In this document: one piece after another, positions 17,837 through 28,199 of the stretch
How positions within the stretch are numbered: position 1 is the first letter of the stretch
How the letters are laid out: each line of letters begins with the position of its first letter
Origin: Baffinella frigidus
Lineage: Eukaryota > Cryptophyceae > Cryptomonadales > Baffinellaceae
Reading direction: 5' to 3'
Assembly (NCBI GenBank): GCA_026770585.1
Contig: MU646351.1
Coordinates: 120,114-148,465, forward strand
DNA: 28,352 nucleotides
The notes under the pieces: model-generated
What the model was told of the DNA's origin: nothing
Databases searched by the model: none
The model's input: only the letters and a program-made list of their open reading frames with translations
Made by a program: the position numbers and the translations under genes

Positions 17837-19065
17837 CAAATGATAGAACCGTTCGGAATTGAAAAGTGGCTCCGCCCTGTGGTTTTAGGCCAACTCAAAC
17901 CCCAGCTTGGACGAAATAGAGAGCCCCCTACCTACCAAGTTGTACGGGGGTGCACTGGTGGGAATCCCAGTACACCGAGATGAATGGTTCCGGCACAAAA
18001 GGTGCTCAGAACCTACGCCCCCTACCGAGTGATACTGGGGTGCACGGGTGTTGAGACCCAGCCCTACTGCGACCGAACCCTAGGGGTGACAACCTACTGA
18101 GACGCAACGATGGGGCGTCCTGCAGAATGCGGCCGAGGGCTTGGAGGTGGATGGCTCCAAGTGACTCTCCGGTGAGCCTTGCGGAATCCAGTGAGCCTGA
18201 GAAGAGGACAGGGGAGGAGAGACATGAGATGCGCCACGCACGGCTGCGGAGAGAGGAGAGCGAGAGAGAGAGAGAGAGAGAGAGACGAGGACAGGGTTGC
18301 GTGAGAGGACGCGGCAGCCAGCCATGGCGACACATGGCGACGCATGGCACACACCGCCCCTAGGGGGGGGGCTAGGCTCCAAAGAATAGGCCTACCGTAG
18401 GACCGCAGGAAGATGGCCCTGGATTAGGGATTAGGGATTGGGGATTACCCCCCAAGGACCGCGGGGGGTAGAGCAGAGTCGGTCTTGCAAAGTAACGGCA
18501 TTGCATTCTAGGGAATGCTGGTGGCCATGTTGGTGAGAACAAAAGTCTGCTCTTTATGTGTCGAGACGTCCTGAGGGCTGCTTAGCCCAGAACGCCCCGA
18601 GCCGCCCGGTTCCCACTTTCCCTGCCCCTGGGGTCAAAGACGCCGAGGTCGTCGGTGCACGCGCAAGTGAGCAGAGGAGCGGGAGCAGGCGATGGAACGC
18701 GGCTGAGGAGATGTACATGTATCACGAGCAGCTGTAGCGAAGCGAAGGGAGTGCTAGCTAGACGCAGCAGAGGCGCCGGTCCACAGGATCACACCATGGA
18801 ATTTACTGGATGCCCCCGGTTGAGCCAACTCACCCCCAGAATTATGCCCAAAAGCGCCTTAGAGCAAACCAGCACCTCATAACCTACAGGTTGTCTTGAC
18901 TGTCTTGACATACTGAACTTCCTATTTTCATCATCCCAGATACCGCCCACTTCACCCAGAGTCGTTACTCGCGAGTATCCCCTGTGACAAGCATCCTAGA
19001 TCTACACGTCCTGGTGTCAACCGCGCAGGGTCTCTTCACTCGATAGAGCCTCAAAGGGGGTTGCA

Positions 19066-19185
19066 TACAGGGGTACCTTGCACATAAGAAATTGCCCCCC
19101 CCAGGACCCAACCGGAGGCCTATGCCTAGGGCCCTATGGTGGTCCTGGGGAGGGGGCAATTTCTTGTGAGCGAGGTACCCCTGTG
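19066..19185. mobile_element. GGTACC-ended foldback element, copy 2
   Basis: The left end ACAGGGGTACCTTGCACATA is matched by the right end GAGCGAGGTACCCCTGT. The flanks share GCAT (left TGCAT, right GCATG), a possible 4-bp target-site duplication. Confidence 0.8.
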
Positions 19186-19301
19186 CATGCCGGGCGAGTT
19201 GGCAGCGATGAGGATCTCTCCGCTCTTGACGCGTGGAGGCGCCATTCTCCGTTGGGGGGGGGCAAGGTGGCGAGTGCGCGTTCTCTGTCTCGCGCTCTCT
19301 C

Positions 19302-19347
<46 letters not shown>

Positions 19348-19536
19348 CACCAGAGAGAGAGGTCTCGACCTCTCGCTAGGTGCCAGACTGAACAGACTGA
19401 ACAACCCTGCTGTAGGAACATTTAGCTCCAGCCTGGGGCACCCACTGATCCACGATTCGCTGTCCTTTCTTTGAGGTTCGGAGCCAGGGCCTAGGGGGGC
19501 CTCAAGCGCTACACAGCACGCTCGCCGTTCAATGTG

Positions 19537-19568
19537 TATTCCCAGGAGCTCCTAGGCTCCTGGGAATA
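19537..19568. repeat. 13-bp inverted repeat
   Basis: TATTCCCAGGAGC is followed after six bases by its exact reverse complement. Confidence 0.85.
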
Positions 19569-19835
19569 GACCTACAAGGTTATGAGCTCGGTACTCGGAA
19601 ACCGGAGCTTGGGACGGGGGAGGGGGCATGTGGGACGACGCACGGCCTGTCGCTGCCGCCGGGCCTGTTCCATCAAACACATTTACCTCGGGGTGAATGT
19701 GGGCCCTATGGTGGCCCTACAGGCCCCCCTCGTATTCCACCCCGTGCCGCGCACTATGTTTCGCCCCTCTAGGTGAAGGCTCTCGCGGAGGTGTTTGGAG
19801 CAAGTCCCCCACCCAGCCGACACGGAGCCAGCATT

Positions 19836-19958
19836 ACAGGGGTACCTCGCTCATATGAAACTGCCACCCCGTAGGACCCTACAGTAGGCCTATGTCGAGG
19901 GCCCTATGGTGGTCCTAGGGGGTGGGGGGGCGCTTTCTTATGAGCGAGGTACCTCTGT
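19836..19958. mobile_element. GGTACC-ended foldback element, copy 3
   Basis: The ends are ACAGGGGTACCTCGCTCATA and TGAGCGAGGTACCTCTGT. The core contains CCTACAGTAGGCCTATG and CCCTATGGTGGTCC, as in copies 1 and 2. Confidence 0.8.
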
Positions 19959-20185
19959 ACCCTGTGCAGGCCTGAAAGCCCGACTACCTTACTGAAAAGC
20001 AATTATTTTACTGAGCAGCACTTTGCGTGTGAAACGCGTGGAACGAGTGCTTGAGGCAGGAGAGTGCCTGGGCTACTCGACAGTACTCGGCCTCGGTCCA
20101 GACAGCGTCCCCTTGGCCGCAGCAGACGGGGCACCAGCAGGAGGAGATTCCCCAGATGTCCGAGTCCTGCAACACCTGGTGCGGT

Positions 20186-20304
20186 ACAGAGGTACCTCGC
20201 TCATCAGAAACCGCACCCCCCCTAGGACCACCGTAGGGCCCTAGGCATAGCCGTACTGCAGGGTCCTTGGGGGGGGCATTTTCTTGTGAGCGAGGTACCC
20301 CAGT
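20186..20304. mobile_element. GGTACC-ended foldback element, copy 4 (core inverted)
   Basis: The ends are ACAGAGGTACCTCGCTCATC and GAGCGAGGTACCCCAGT. The core reads GGACCACCGTAGGGCCCTAG, the reverse complement of the core order in the other copies, so the element is in the opposite orientation. Confidence 0.8.
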
Positions 20305-20510
20305 ATTGGCATTTGGCCTCCGATCTACTCAGTGGACTACAAGTCTCTTTTAAAAAAGTCAACTTGCCCAAAGGCAAATGAGTTCCAGGCCTTTTTCTGG
20401 TACAAATTTTATCACGTGACCCCCAGAATGTGGGGGTCTTGAAAGTTTCGTAATGCACCGAGTGAAATTTATTGGCCTCCGGCAATGGCAAAGTCGAGGA
20501 GCTCGACTCA

Positions 20511-20537
20511 TGCAAAGTCGAGGAGCTCGACTTTGCA
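20511..20537. repeat. 12-bp perfect hairpin in a small family of repeated arms
   Basis: TGCAAAGTCGAG, three bases, then CTCGACTTTGCA. Further copies of the same arm lie at about 20487 and 20544, so several alternative hairpins are possible. Confidence 0.9.
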
Positions 20538-20984
20538 TGATGTAGCTCGACTTTGCATGCCAGGGAAATGTTTGCGCACAGGCCGTCCGGTTGGATGCAT
20601 GACCGCAAGACGTATCCGGCTTCAACCCCTCTAAAACATCATACTTGAGAGCCACTGGTAGGAATGTTGCGTTGTTGAGTCAAATTCGCCTGGATTCGAG
20701 GCACACTCCGCTTCGCAGCGAATTTTGTCACGCCACCTTCCAGGGAGCTATTCACCAGAATAAAATTCAGGTCCGGATTCTGGACCAGGAGTCAGGTACA
20801 AATCTTGAAAATTGTTGAACTGTTCCCTCCCAACTCGGCAGCTGAGTCTCGAATCCGAGTGTATGTGTCTCGAATCCGAATCCAGGCGAAGTTGACCAAA
20901 CAATGCAACATCCGGGTGGACACTGCGGGGCGAGGCAGCAACAAACGGCTCCAAGGTTTCACCGCTCAAAGAAGGGGTGAGTAC

Positions 20985-23243
20985 CTTCCGGCGCAGCTCC
21001 CGTGGCTCCCACACCTCATCAAAGTAGTTGGTCACCAGCTCCTCCCCCGGCAGGATCCGCCGCAGCGCGATCACCACCAACGTGGCCCCCCACCCGCCCG
21101 CAGCTGAAGCGTCCAGCCCTGGATGGCTTTTGAAGCTGTTCCCCGTATGTCCGCGGACAGGCCAGGGGAGGGGGGCGCAGTTGGGCGCGCAGGAGTGGTT
21201 GATGCGGGATGTCACGGCGAACACCGCTTTCCGCAGGTCGGGCGTGTCTTCAGGGTCGAAGCCTGCTCGGCCGACGTTGTAGGCGTTGGTGCGGAATGCG
21301 CGCACCCCCCGCGCCAACAACTCCCCCTGAGCACCAGGGGCTGTCAACCCCTCAAAGTACGAAATGTTTCCACGCCCCAGATAAATATGAGATATATTCA
21401 TGGATTTGATTCAGCGACGCGACGTCTTGCCGGCAAGGACTCATCCTGCTGGCTGGTAGATGCACCACGGGTTCAGTTGCTGTAGAATTCGGCTTGGTTT
21501 GGATTCAGAGTCGAGTTGGGAGATTCCAGAAATTGAAGTTGTATGCTGCGTTAGGCATGGGGGCTCACCCCCCCAAAAAGGCCCAATTTCGTGAGGATTT
21601 CCCCCGACCCGACCCAGAAAAAGTGAAAGCCAAGCCGAATTCGTGGATCCATCCGTATCGCAGATCTGGATGCGGACAGTGGTTCAATGATTCACGATCC
21701 AAGACCACTTCGGCAGGTAGAGAGAGCTTTTCGCATCTGTTGGCCTCCGAGAAAACAAAGAAAATGAAGAATGGCCATTTGTGCGGAGAAAGTTGGGCAC
21801 GAGTGAGATTTTTTATATCAAGGTTTCAACCAATCTCGTCAAGTTTCGAGAAGCCGCAATAATGTTTCATGAACATAAGAGCAAATTTCTTTTTCAAGTC
21901 CATCTACGAGTAATGTCGATTCTGGTGAGTATTTACCCGGGAAACAGGAAACACGGCAAACTTCTAGCCATTCGAGCCATTGTCATGCGCAACAATGTTG
22001 CATCTGTACCACGAAACGCTTTCAGCGCGAACGAGCGTGTATGAAATTTGCACGTGCGCCCTGGCGTGGTTTAGCCTCCACGTGTTTCCATGCCTTGAAG
22101 CTGGGCGTGATGCGGTCTTGATATGCGCTTAACAAACGGTGTAATTCCAAATTGGATTTGGAGGCGTGGCCAACGCTCCAACAAATGTCTCCAGGCTTTG
22201 TAAAACCTCTAAAAGCGTTTTAAACCCAATGGCTCCAAGTCGTGTGGGGACCCTCGAGCGTGGTTTAGGGTATAGGGTTGAGGGTTGAGGGTTTACGGTT
22301 GAAGGTTTAGGGTTTAGGATTTAGGTTTTAGGGTTTGGGGTTTAGGGCTTTGGGGTTCAGGGTGTAGGGTTGGGGGTTTAGGGTTTAGGGCTCAGGGTTT
22401 AGGGTTTAGGGTTTGGGGTTTAGGATTTGGGGTTTGGTGACCTCAGGGCGCATGATCTGCTCCCGCGTGATAGCGCCTTCACTGACCCACGCGCCCAGAA
22501 GTTCTGCATCGGTCGGTTCGACCTTGGTGCCATCCGATCGCTGCCCGTAGATGGGTGCCCCGTAGAGGGAAGCCAGCGCCGCCTGAGTGCTAGGAGTCAC
22601 TTTCTCGCGCTGCCTCAGTTGATCTCGGCTCCTTGTTATGAAAATTTAGATGAGGACTCCGTACAATTGCTACGGTACAAAGTGTATCTAATGAGGAGCC
22701 CAGATTAACTGAGGCAGCGCTCAACGTTGGACGATCTGTTTCGAAACAGAAAAGATGGCCTCCCCGTCCTGGTAGGAAATAAAGTCTCTGGGAAACAGGT
22801 GCCAATCCGAATCGGAACCTAATCATCCTTCCCATGGAAGGATGATTGGTTGAGAAGGGGTTTCAGTTGAGACGTGATTTGATTTGCGGAGAAGGGATGT
22901 CGAACTCTCCCGTTCAAAAACAATTCCATACATGTCCCTCGGATTGCCGACGCTAAGGTCTACGGAGTATTCACTTGGGGATTATTCACGAAATGCATTC
23001 GAAGTCTGCAGTGTGGGTTTAAAGTCGAGAATCACTCCGAGGTGGGCTCGTTCTTCAGGTTCATAGACTTTTGTAACAGTCAACTCAAGGCTCAAGGGTC
23101 CCATTTAGGACCTGTGACGAGAGTCATAAAGAAGAAAAAGAAGGAAGCTTACGGCGGCTGACCTGCTTCGCTGGCGCAAGCTCGAGGATCTGCCCGATCG
23201 CCAACTGCTCGGCCCCGCGCCTGTCACGCTTCACCATTAGGAC
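20985..23243 (-). CDS. SET-domain protein, lysine methyltransferase-like (three exons, incomplete)
   Basis: Minus-strand exons 23243-23163 (27 codons), 22582-22442 (47 codons) and 21326-20985 (114 codons) all begin and end in phase 0. The last carries the SET hallmarks: RINHSCAPNC (residues 41-50 of that exon), then a roughly 30-residue insert, ATLVVIALRRILPGEELVTN and YFDE, where N-H-S-C binds S-adenosylmethionine and the G-E-E-L...Y segment holds the catalytic tyrosine. The middle exon encodes a well-formed helical segment (GTKVEPTDAELLGAW and onwards). Donors are CAG|GTCAGC, GAG|GTCACC and AAG|GTACTC; the acceptor of the first exon (AAAAG|GTCC) is weak. No start, stop or cysteine-rich post-SET segment is found, so exons are missing on both sides. 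Joining the middle and SET exons over 1115 bp is inference. The substrate cannot be predicted. Confidence 0.65.
22260..22437 (-). repeat. Telomere-like block directly after a SET-gene donor
   Basis: TTTAGGG, TTGAGGG and TTTGGGG variants lie on the plus strand, which is CCCTAAA/CCCCAAA in the SET transcript, starting a few bases inside the intron that follows the exon ending at 22442. Confidence 0.9.
22607..22720. mobile_element. Foldback element with about 25-bp terminal inverted repeats
   Basis: GCGCTGCCTCAGTT and onwards at the left end is mirrored by AACTGAGGCAGCGC at the right end, with the match continuing through ATCTcGGCTC. It lies in the SET-gene intron 25 bp upstream of the acceptor of the exon at 22582. 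Confidence 0.8.
22821..22847. repeat. 12-bp perfect hairpin
   Basis: AATCATCCTTCC, CAT, then GGAAGGATGATT. It lies in the same intron as the foldback element at 22607-22720. Confidence 0.9.
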
Positions 23244-24227
23244 CTTTTGGGTTAAATTATTCCCAGGATAGGTGACCGCCGGGTTTACGGCAGAGCCACA
23301 AACTAAAGGGGGGGCTCGTATGCAGAGGGAAGTCATCACTCATCACAAGGTTGCATGATACCAATCCTCTCCGGGTTACACACCCTGCCTGGAAGATTCG
23401 ACAGCCTCACTGCAGTTACCTCATTCTCACGCGACTGCGTCCTGGTAGGATGCGGTCGTGGGACAAGGATACAAAACCTGCCCGGACTATTCAACAGCCG
23501 TGAGACTCTCCTGCCACGCCAGGGTTCAGATTTTCCAACAAAGGTGGAAGCCGACCAGTTCGGTTTAGCCTTGGAGCCAAAATCTACCGAGGTTTTAGTA
23601 CGGGCATCCAGATCTGGTCGCCATATATATCCCCAAGCGACGTTATTTGGCAATTTCCGTTTCTTTCAGTTCCGGCACAAAACGCAAGACTCACCATTTA
23701 CAGGACCTAGCCTCTGGTAGATGTTGATGTTCTCTTCACCCGTTTGCGCCAGAAACACGAGCCAAAGGTCTACGCCCCGGTTTCCGCAATTATGTTGTAG
23801 GTGCACCACTAAGCCCGGAACGGGTGTGACACATTGTGTCTCAAATCTCAACCTGTCACCTCTACGAGCCGATACCCTCTACCGAAAACCTCAACACCGT
23901 ATTGGGGTTACAATCGATTTTGGGTTTAAAAGGCAGCTTCTGGGTCTATAACTATTGTATATGCACCACACGACGCGATTTGGGCTCCCAAAGGTGGCCG
24001 GTCGCGCCGAAAGTTGTAAAAAGGTGTTGAAAAGGTGTCATCTGGCGAGACCTTTTCAAACCAAACACGGGGTAGAAATACGGGGTGGAGGTTTCCAGTA
24101 GCCAGTTCCGGCATCGTCCTGATTTTGGTATTCCGTAGCACCCTACTGTACTGCATACCGCAGCACCCTACGGAATGCCGGAATTAGGTTGATGGCGAAA
24201 GTGGGGTGTCTGTCTGGTTTGAAGTTT

Positions 24228-24275
24228 GGCAGGGCCTTGTCAACTCTCAAGACCAGAGAGCTGACAAGGCCCTGG
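24228..24275. repeat. About 20-bp inverted repeat
   Basis: GCAGGGCCTTGTCAACTCTC is matched by GAGAGCTGACAAGGCCCTGGC after a 7-bp spacer, with one mismatch and a one-base length difference. Confidence 0.85.
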
Positions 24276-25491
24276 CATACATGTTGAGACCAGAGAGGTG
24301 AAAAGGCAGTGGAGGGGGTGCCTTCTGTAGCCGGGTTTGAAGGTGGCGCACGCCAGCGCATCCTCCGTGAACACCGCCTGCAAGGGTGGACGCAGGCGTT
24401 GTAAGGGGCCTTTCCAAGCCAAGCCAAGCCACATACTTAATTTCGCGGGGGCATCTACAGCATCCGGCGGCCCCTGCGGGGAGCCTTTTTGCCGGAAAAA
24501 TGACATCTCCCTCTCTCTGGTGACAAGACAGAGAGACAAAACTCGGTTCGACTGTCGACAGCGAACATGTCTTGAATGAACTCAACGGAAATGTTCCAAG
24601 GTTCGTCATCAACAACAAAACGTGGGAACTAGCGCGGAAACCCAACACAGGAGAGACGAGCCACTGGGAACATACGGGCCCGGCTACGAACCGAGAACCG
24701 AGATACGATCTTTTCGCCGTCATCGATTCAATACAGTCTTCGCGCGTGCTCTCTATCTCTCTCTCTCTCTCTCTCTCAGATCCCATGCTGGATCACGCAC
24801 TGCCGGGAGCCAACCACACTGCCGGGGTTGATGTGATCCGAACGGAGGCATGGGTTCTCTGCAGAACCAGTTCAAGTGTCCGCCTATGGTGGGCGTTGAA
24901 AGAACATAACGGGCCTAAATCTAGAAACGCCTCCGAACGACTGTTGACTGAACCGGGTAGGCCGTGTACCAGGAAAGACTCTCAACAATCTCTCATCAGA
25001 TCCGAGGCCACGCCAGGGCACAAGTCCAAGTCCGTCTGAAGTCCACTGTGGTGATTTTGTACCAGGTGTGTACCAGAAACGACTGAACCGGTGAGGGGGT
25101 CTCACCTGGCCCGGCTCCAAGGTTCCAGTTGAGACCAGCCCCCTGCCGTCACCGCGCCAGGTCACTAGTCCAAATTCCATTTCACTGCACGACATTCGAG
25201 TCGAGTTGATTCTACCCTGGAAACATGCCAAACGTGTTGGGAATTGGAGATCTTTGCTGGCGAAATTTTAAGAATCTGTACCATGATAAGCCATATAAAC
25301 ACTTTGAGCGCAAATGCATGTGTATGAAAATCCTACGTATGCCCTGGCGCGGAGACAAGAGTTCCTTGAAAGAAGAATTAGCTACACGGTGGGCTTCGCG
25401 CCGTGTTTTTCGTCTAAAAGAGAATTGTTGAGTTAGTGGTACTAATCTCCCATTTTGTTGTCAACTTGGGTCTAATTCTTAATACTTCATG

Positions 25492-25552
25492 TAATAATAC
25501 ATGATACTAGAATACATCCAGAATTGACATATGCCAGCATCATGTATTATTA
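25492..25552. repeat. 13-bp inverted repeat in an AT-rich patch
   Basis: TAATAATACATGA and its exact reverse complement are separated by 35 bp; a third copy of the arm (AATAATACATG) follows near 25571. The patch is strikingly AT-rich compared with the rest of the window. Confidence 0.85.
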
Positions 25553-26147
25553 ATCAAAATTTTATTGGGAATAATACATGTAGTAAATAAAAACCACCCA
25601 AAATTGATTTCCTGGCACACGTAACCTCGAAACCTCGAAACCTCCTAAACCCGAAATCAGATAAGATTTGTCGGAATCGCTCTGCTCTGGTTCCTGATCC
25701 TTCCCTCCGTCACAGATCCCTCTCCTTCCACGCAAGAAGGGTAGAGTGAGTCAGCGAAGCCATCGAAGGGTTCAAAGATTCTCAGTACAAATTCCGTGCT
25801 TGCAGAACAAACCCTGGAACAAATTTGTACGGATTCGTGAGATTTGACGAAAACAAAGGTTTACTCACTCGATGCATCTGGAGTGGTGAGACCCCCACAA
25901 AGTAGCCACGTCGTGTCCACCCAATGCCCCACTGTTCACTTCGAGCGGTGAGCAGAGAACTTGGCCGCCGAAATATTGTAATAATGGGGAACGTTTACGG
26001 TCATGGTGCACCAACGCCAAGGTTTCCCCGGGAACTTGCATTATTTCGGCGGGCACCTTCTCTGCATACCGATCTGACCCCTGACACCGGGGTGTACATG
26101 AACACAGGAACCCCTGTATATCAACACAGTACCTCATGCATGTGAAT

Positions 26148-26169
26148 GCAGAAACCCCGGGGTTTCTGC
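26148..26169. repeat. 22-bp perfect palindrome
   Basis: GCAGAAACCCC is followed directly by its reverse complement. It abuts about three degenerate tandem units of TTTTCTCGGACCAGAAATCC. Confidence 0.95.
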
Positions 26170-27290
26170 TTTTCTCGGACCAGAAATCCCAAATCTCTAC
26201 TTTTCTCAGACCAGAAATCCCACCTCGCCGAGACCAAAATCTCATTTTTTCTCAGTTGATACTGTATGAATATCTTGCATACGAATACATGTCAGTCTGT
26301 ATACGAACAGCCCTTGTACCTGCCCTTCCCCCCCGGCAGATCGACAACACAGACAGGAGCCTCCAACTTCTTCCCGGAGCCCTGCCACGCGACAGTGTGA
26401 GAGGCCGTTCATGTAATTGAAACCGCATCTCAGTGCGCGTGTTGACATTTGAAAACCACTGTCTTGAGGGAGAATTGGCGTGTGGCGACCTCTTCAAAGA
26501 CTCTGGCGTGGTACGGCCTCGTCCGGGGACATGTTTCATTTTGATGAAAATGCACCAGCGAGCGGGATTCTGGCCCTATCAGAATTTAGTGTGGGCCCTA
26601 ATTAACCTTGGTCTCACTCCTGTGGCAGTTGGATCCCGTACAAATTGCACCAGCTCGATTAGTCAAAGCTGGTGGCTCGGCCACCAGGGTTCCCTTCGAA
26701 AGGTTTCCGGCCACTGTGTGAGGTGGGATTCTCGGACGCCAAAACAACGCGACGCTCATTCTTCGCGAAAACATCTTGGGAGCACAATCTATTCTCGGGG
26801 TTTTGTACCTTGCAACGCAGGTTCGATGGCGACAGCAGAATGTGATAAGTCTCACCCGGGATTGCCACCGGAAACCTGGTACGCCAACCCAACTGTTACA
26901 CCCCATTTCGCTTCCCCAACTGTTAGCGCGGATTTCGCTTCTGTTGCCCACGACAACGATCAAACAACGCCCAAGTTGACGGATTCGTAAAATAATACTC
27001 AACGTTTGGCAGAGTGGCGTTCTTTTCCGTGGCCAACGGATGCGGAAACCGCTCTGTGTCCCACGCCGCATGGATCGAGTGAGTGAAGCCATCTCATGGT
27101 TGTCATAGCCTTGGTACATATTCTGTGCTCGCCAGTACATATGCCAAACCAGAGTGGTACGAGGCGACATCTGACGACCGCGGGTGGCGTTATTCTCGCA
27201 AGCCATCTGGTGTGGTATGTGCCGCACAGTGCATGTGTGTGCACCCGACTTGTCTCGAGCCTCCGGGCCAAGTCAAATGTCTCTCCAGTA

Positions 27291-27700
27291 GGGTTTGGGG
27301 TTGAAAGTTCGGGGTTTAGGGTTCGGGGTTCAGGGTTCAGGGTTTGGGATTTAGGGAGTAGGTTTTAAGGTTTAGGGTTTGGGGTTTGAGGGTCTAAGGG
27401 TTTGGGGTTTGAGGGGTTTGAGGGGTGTTAGGGGTGTTAGGTTTTAGGGTTTAGGTTTTCGGGTTTATGGTTTAGGGTTTGGAATTTAGGGTTGAGCGTT
27501 TAGGGTTTAAGGGGTTTAAGGGGTTTTAGGGGTTTTAGGATTTAGACTGTAGGGTTGAGGGCTTAAAGCTGAGGGTTTAGGGTTCAGGGTTTAGGGTTTA
27601 GGGTTTAGGGTTCAGAGTTTAGGGTTTGGGGTTTAAATTTAGGGTTCAGGGTAGGGTTACGTCTTAGGATTTACAGTTTACGGCTTAGGGTGTAGGGTCC
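27291..27700 (-). repeat. Interstitial telomere-like block (TTTAGGG on the plus strand)
   Basis: Degenerate TTTAGGG, TTTGGGG, TTCAGGG and TTGAGGG units span about 400 bp. Its orientation matches the telomere-like introns of the other minus-strand genes in the window. Confidence 0.9.
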
Positions 27701-27702
27701 TC

Positions 27703-27842
27703 TTGCCGAGCGAAAGATGCACGATTTTAAAAGCTGAGACCGGAAATCCGGTCTCAGCTTTTTCATTTTCAAGTCCATTTCCTCAGGATTCAGGTGAAAG
27801 TTTTTAAACCCCTTTAAAATTGTGTCTCGTCCTCGCTCGGCA
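27703..27842. mobile_element. Palindromic unit with a perfect 15-bp inner hairpin, between telomere-like blocks
   Basis: The inner hairpin at 27729-27762 is AAAAGCTGAGACCGG, AAAT, then the exact complement. An outer 9-bp pair TGCCGAGCG / CGCTCGGCA (near 27704 and 27834) encloses it. It interrupts the telomere-like block, which resumes at about 27849. Confidence 0.7.
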
Positions 27843-27910
27843 GCGGAAGGGTTGAGGGTTGAGGGTTGAGGGCTTAGGGTTTAGGGCTCAGGGTTAAGGG
27901 TTGAGAGTAC

Positions 27911-28012
27911 AGGGGCAACCTGGCTCTGTCAGCGCGGAAGGGACCGCAGACGGCATCTCTCTCGTTCAGCTCCGGACGGCTCTTCAGGTCCTGCACCACT
28001 ACCGCCCGGGAC
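27911..28012 (-). CDS. Possible single exon with an R-P-E-L-N motif (unrecognised gene)
   Basis: Read on the minus strand after the acceptor CGCCAG|GTCCCG, the frame gives SRAVVVQDLKSRPELN followed by ERDAVCGPFRADRARLP and a possible donor CCCCT|GTACTC. From memory, the pattern V-V-x(2)-L-x(2)-R-P-E-L-N-G-R-x-A-x(3)-G recurs in algal MYND or ankyrin proteins; here the usual Gly after Asn is Glu. Telomere-like sequence begins just inside the supposed downstream intron, as in the MYND and SET genes. It could belong to an upstream part of the SET gene or to a decayed relative. Confidence 0.35.
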
Positions 28013-28199
28013 CTGGCGGGCGGCCGGATTCGCTCTTCACGAATACACCATGTCGCTGTTGAACGTCGCTGTTCCAATGCGGTGTTCGAATGCACCATGT
28101 CTTGAGGTGGCCGAGTCTCTTGAGTGGAAGCGAGTGGCACAATGGGCGCCCCCTCGGAGCGAAGGGGGGAAGGGGCTGAAGGGGGATACAATGCGCATC

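Larger units (their letters stand above)
17837..20984. other. Gene-poor region rich in foldback elements
   Basis: No exon is supported. Two degenerate direct copies of a roughly 50-bp segment (CCCCCTACC...GGGGTGCAC) lie near 17922-17974 and 18013-18062. (GA)n at 18261-18286 and (CT)n around 19308-19350 are microsatellites. Three GGTACC-ended elements cluster between 19066 and 20304, and two other hairpins lie at 19537-19568 and 20511-20537. Confidence 0.6.
23244..27910. other. Long stretch without a supported gene, containing palindromes
   Basis: ORFs up to about 185 codons occur on both strands (for example 26433-26990, +), but none has recognisable motifs and several cross inverted repeats. 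If the SET gene starts far upstream, this could be its introns. It contains inverted repeats at 24228-24275 and 25492-25552, a (CT)n run at 24755-24779, a 22-bp perfect palindrome at 26148-26169, tandem TTTTCTC-GACCAGAAATCCCA units at about 26170-26260, and a 15-bp hairpin at 27729-27762. Confidence 0.5.

Noticed and set aside
26433-26990. 185-codon plus-strand ORF
   Set aside because: It has no recognisable motif and crosses small inverted repeats, and comparable ORFs occur by chance in this composition.
27729-27762. Bacterial-type intrinsic terminator
   Set aside because: The shape fits, but the window is eukaryotic with spliced genes; a foldback element is a better explanation.
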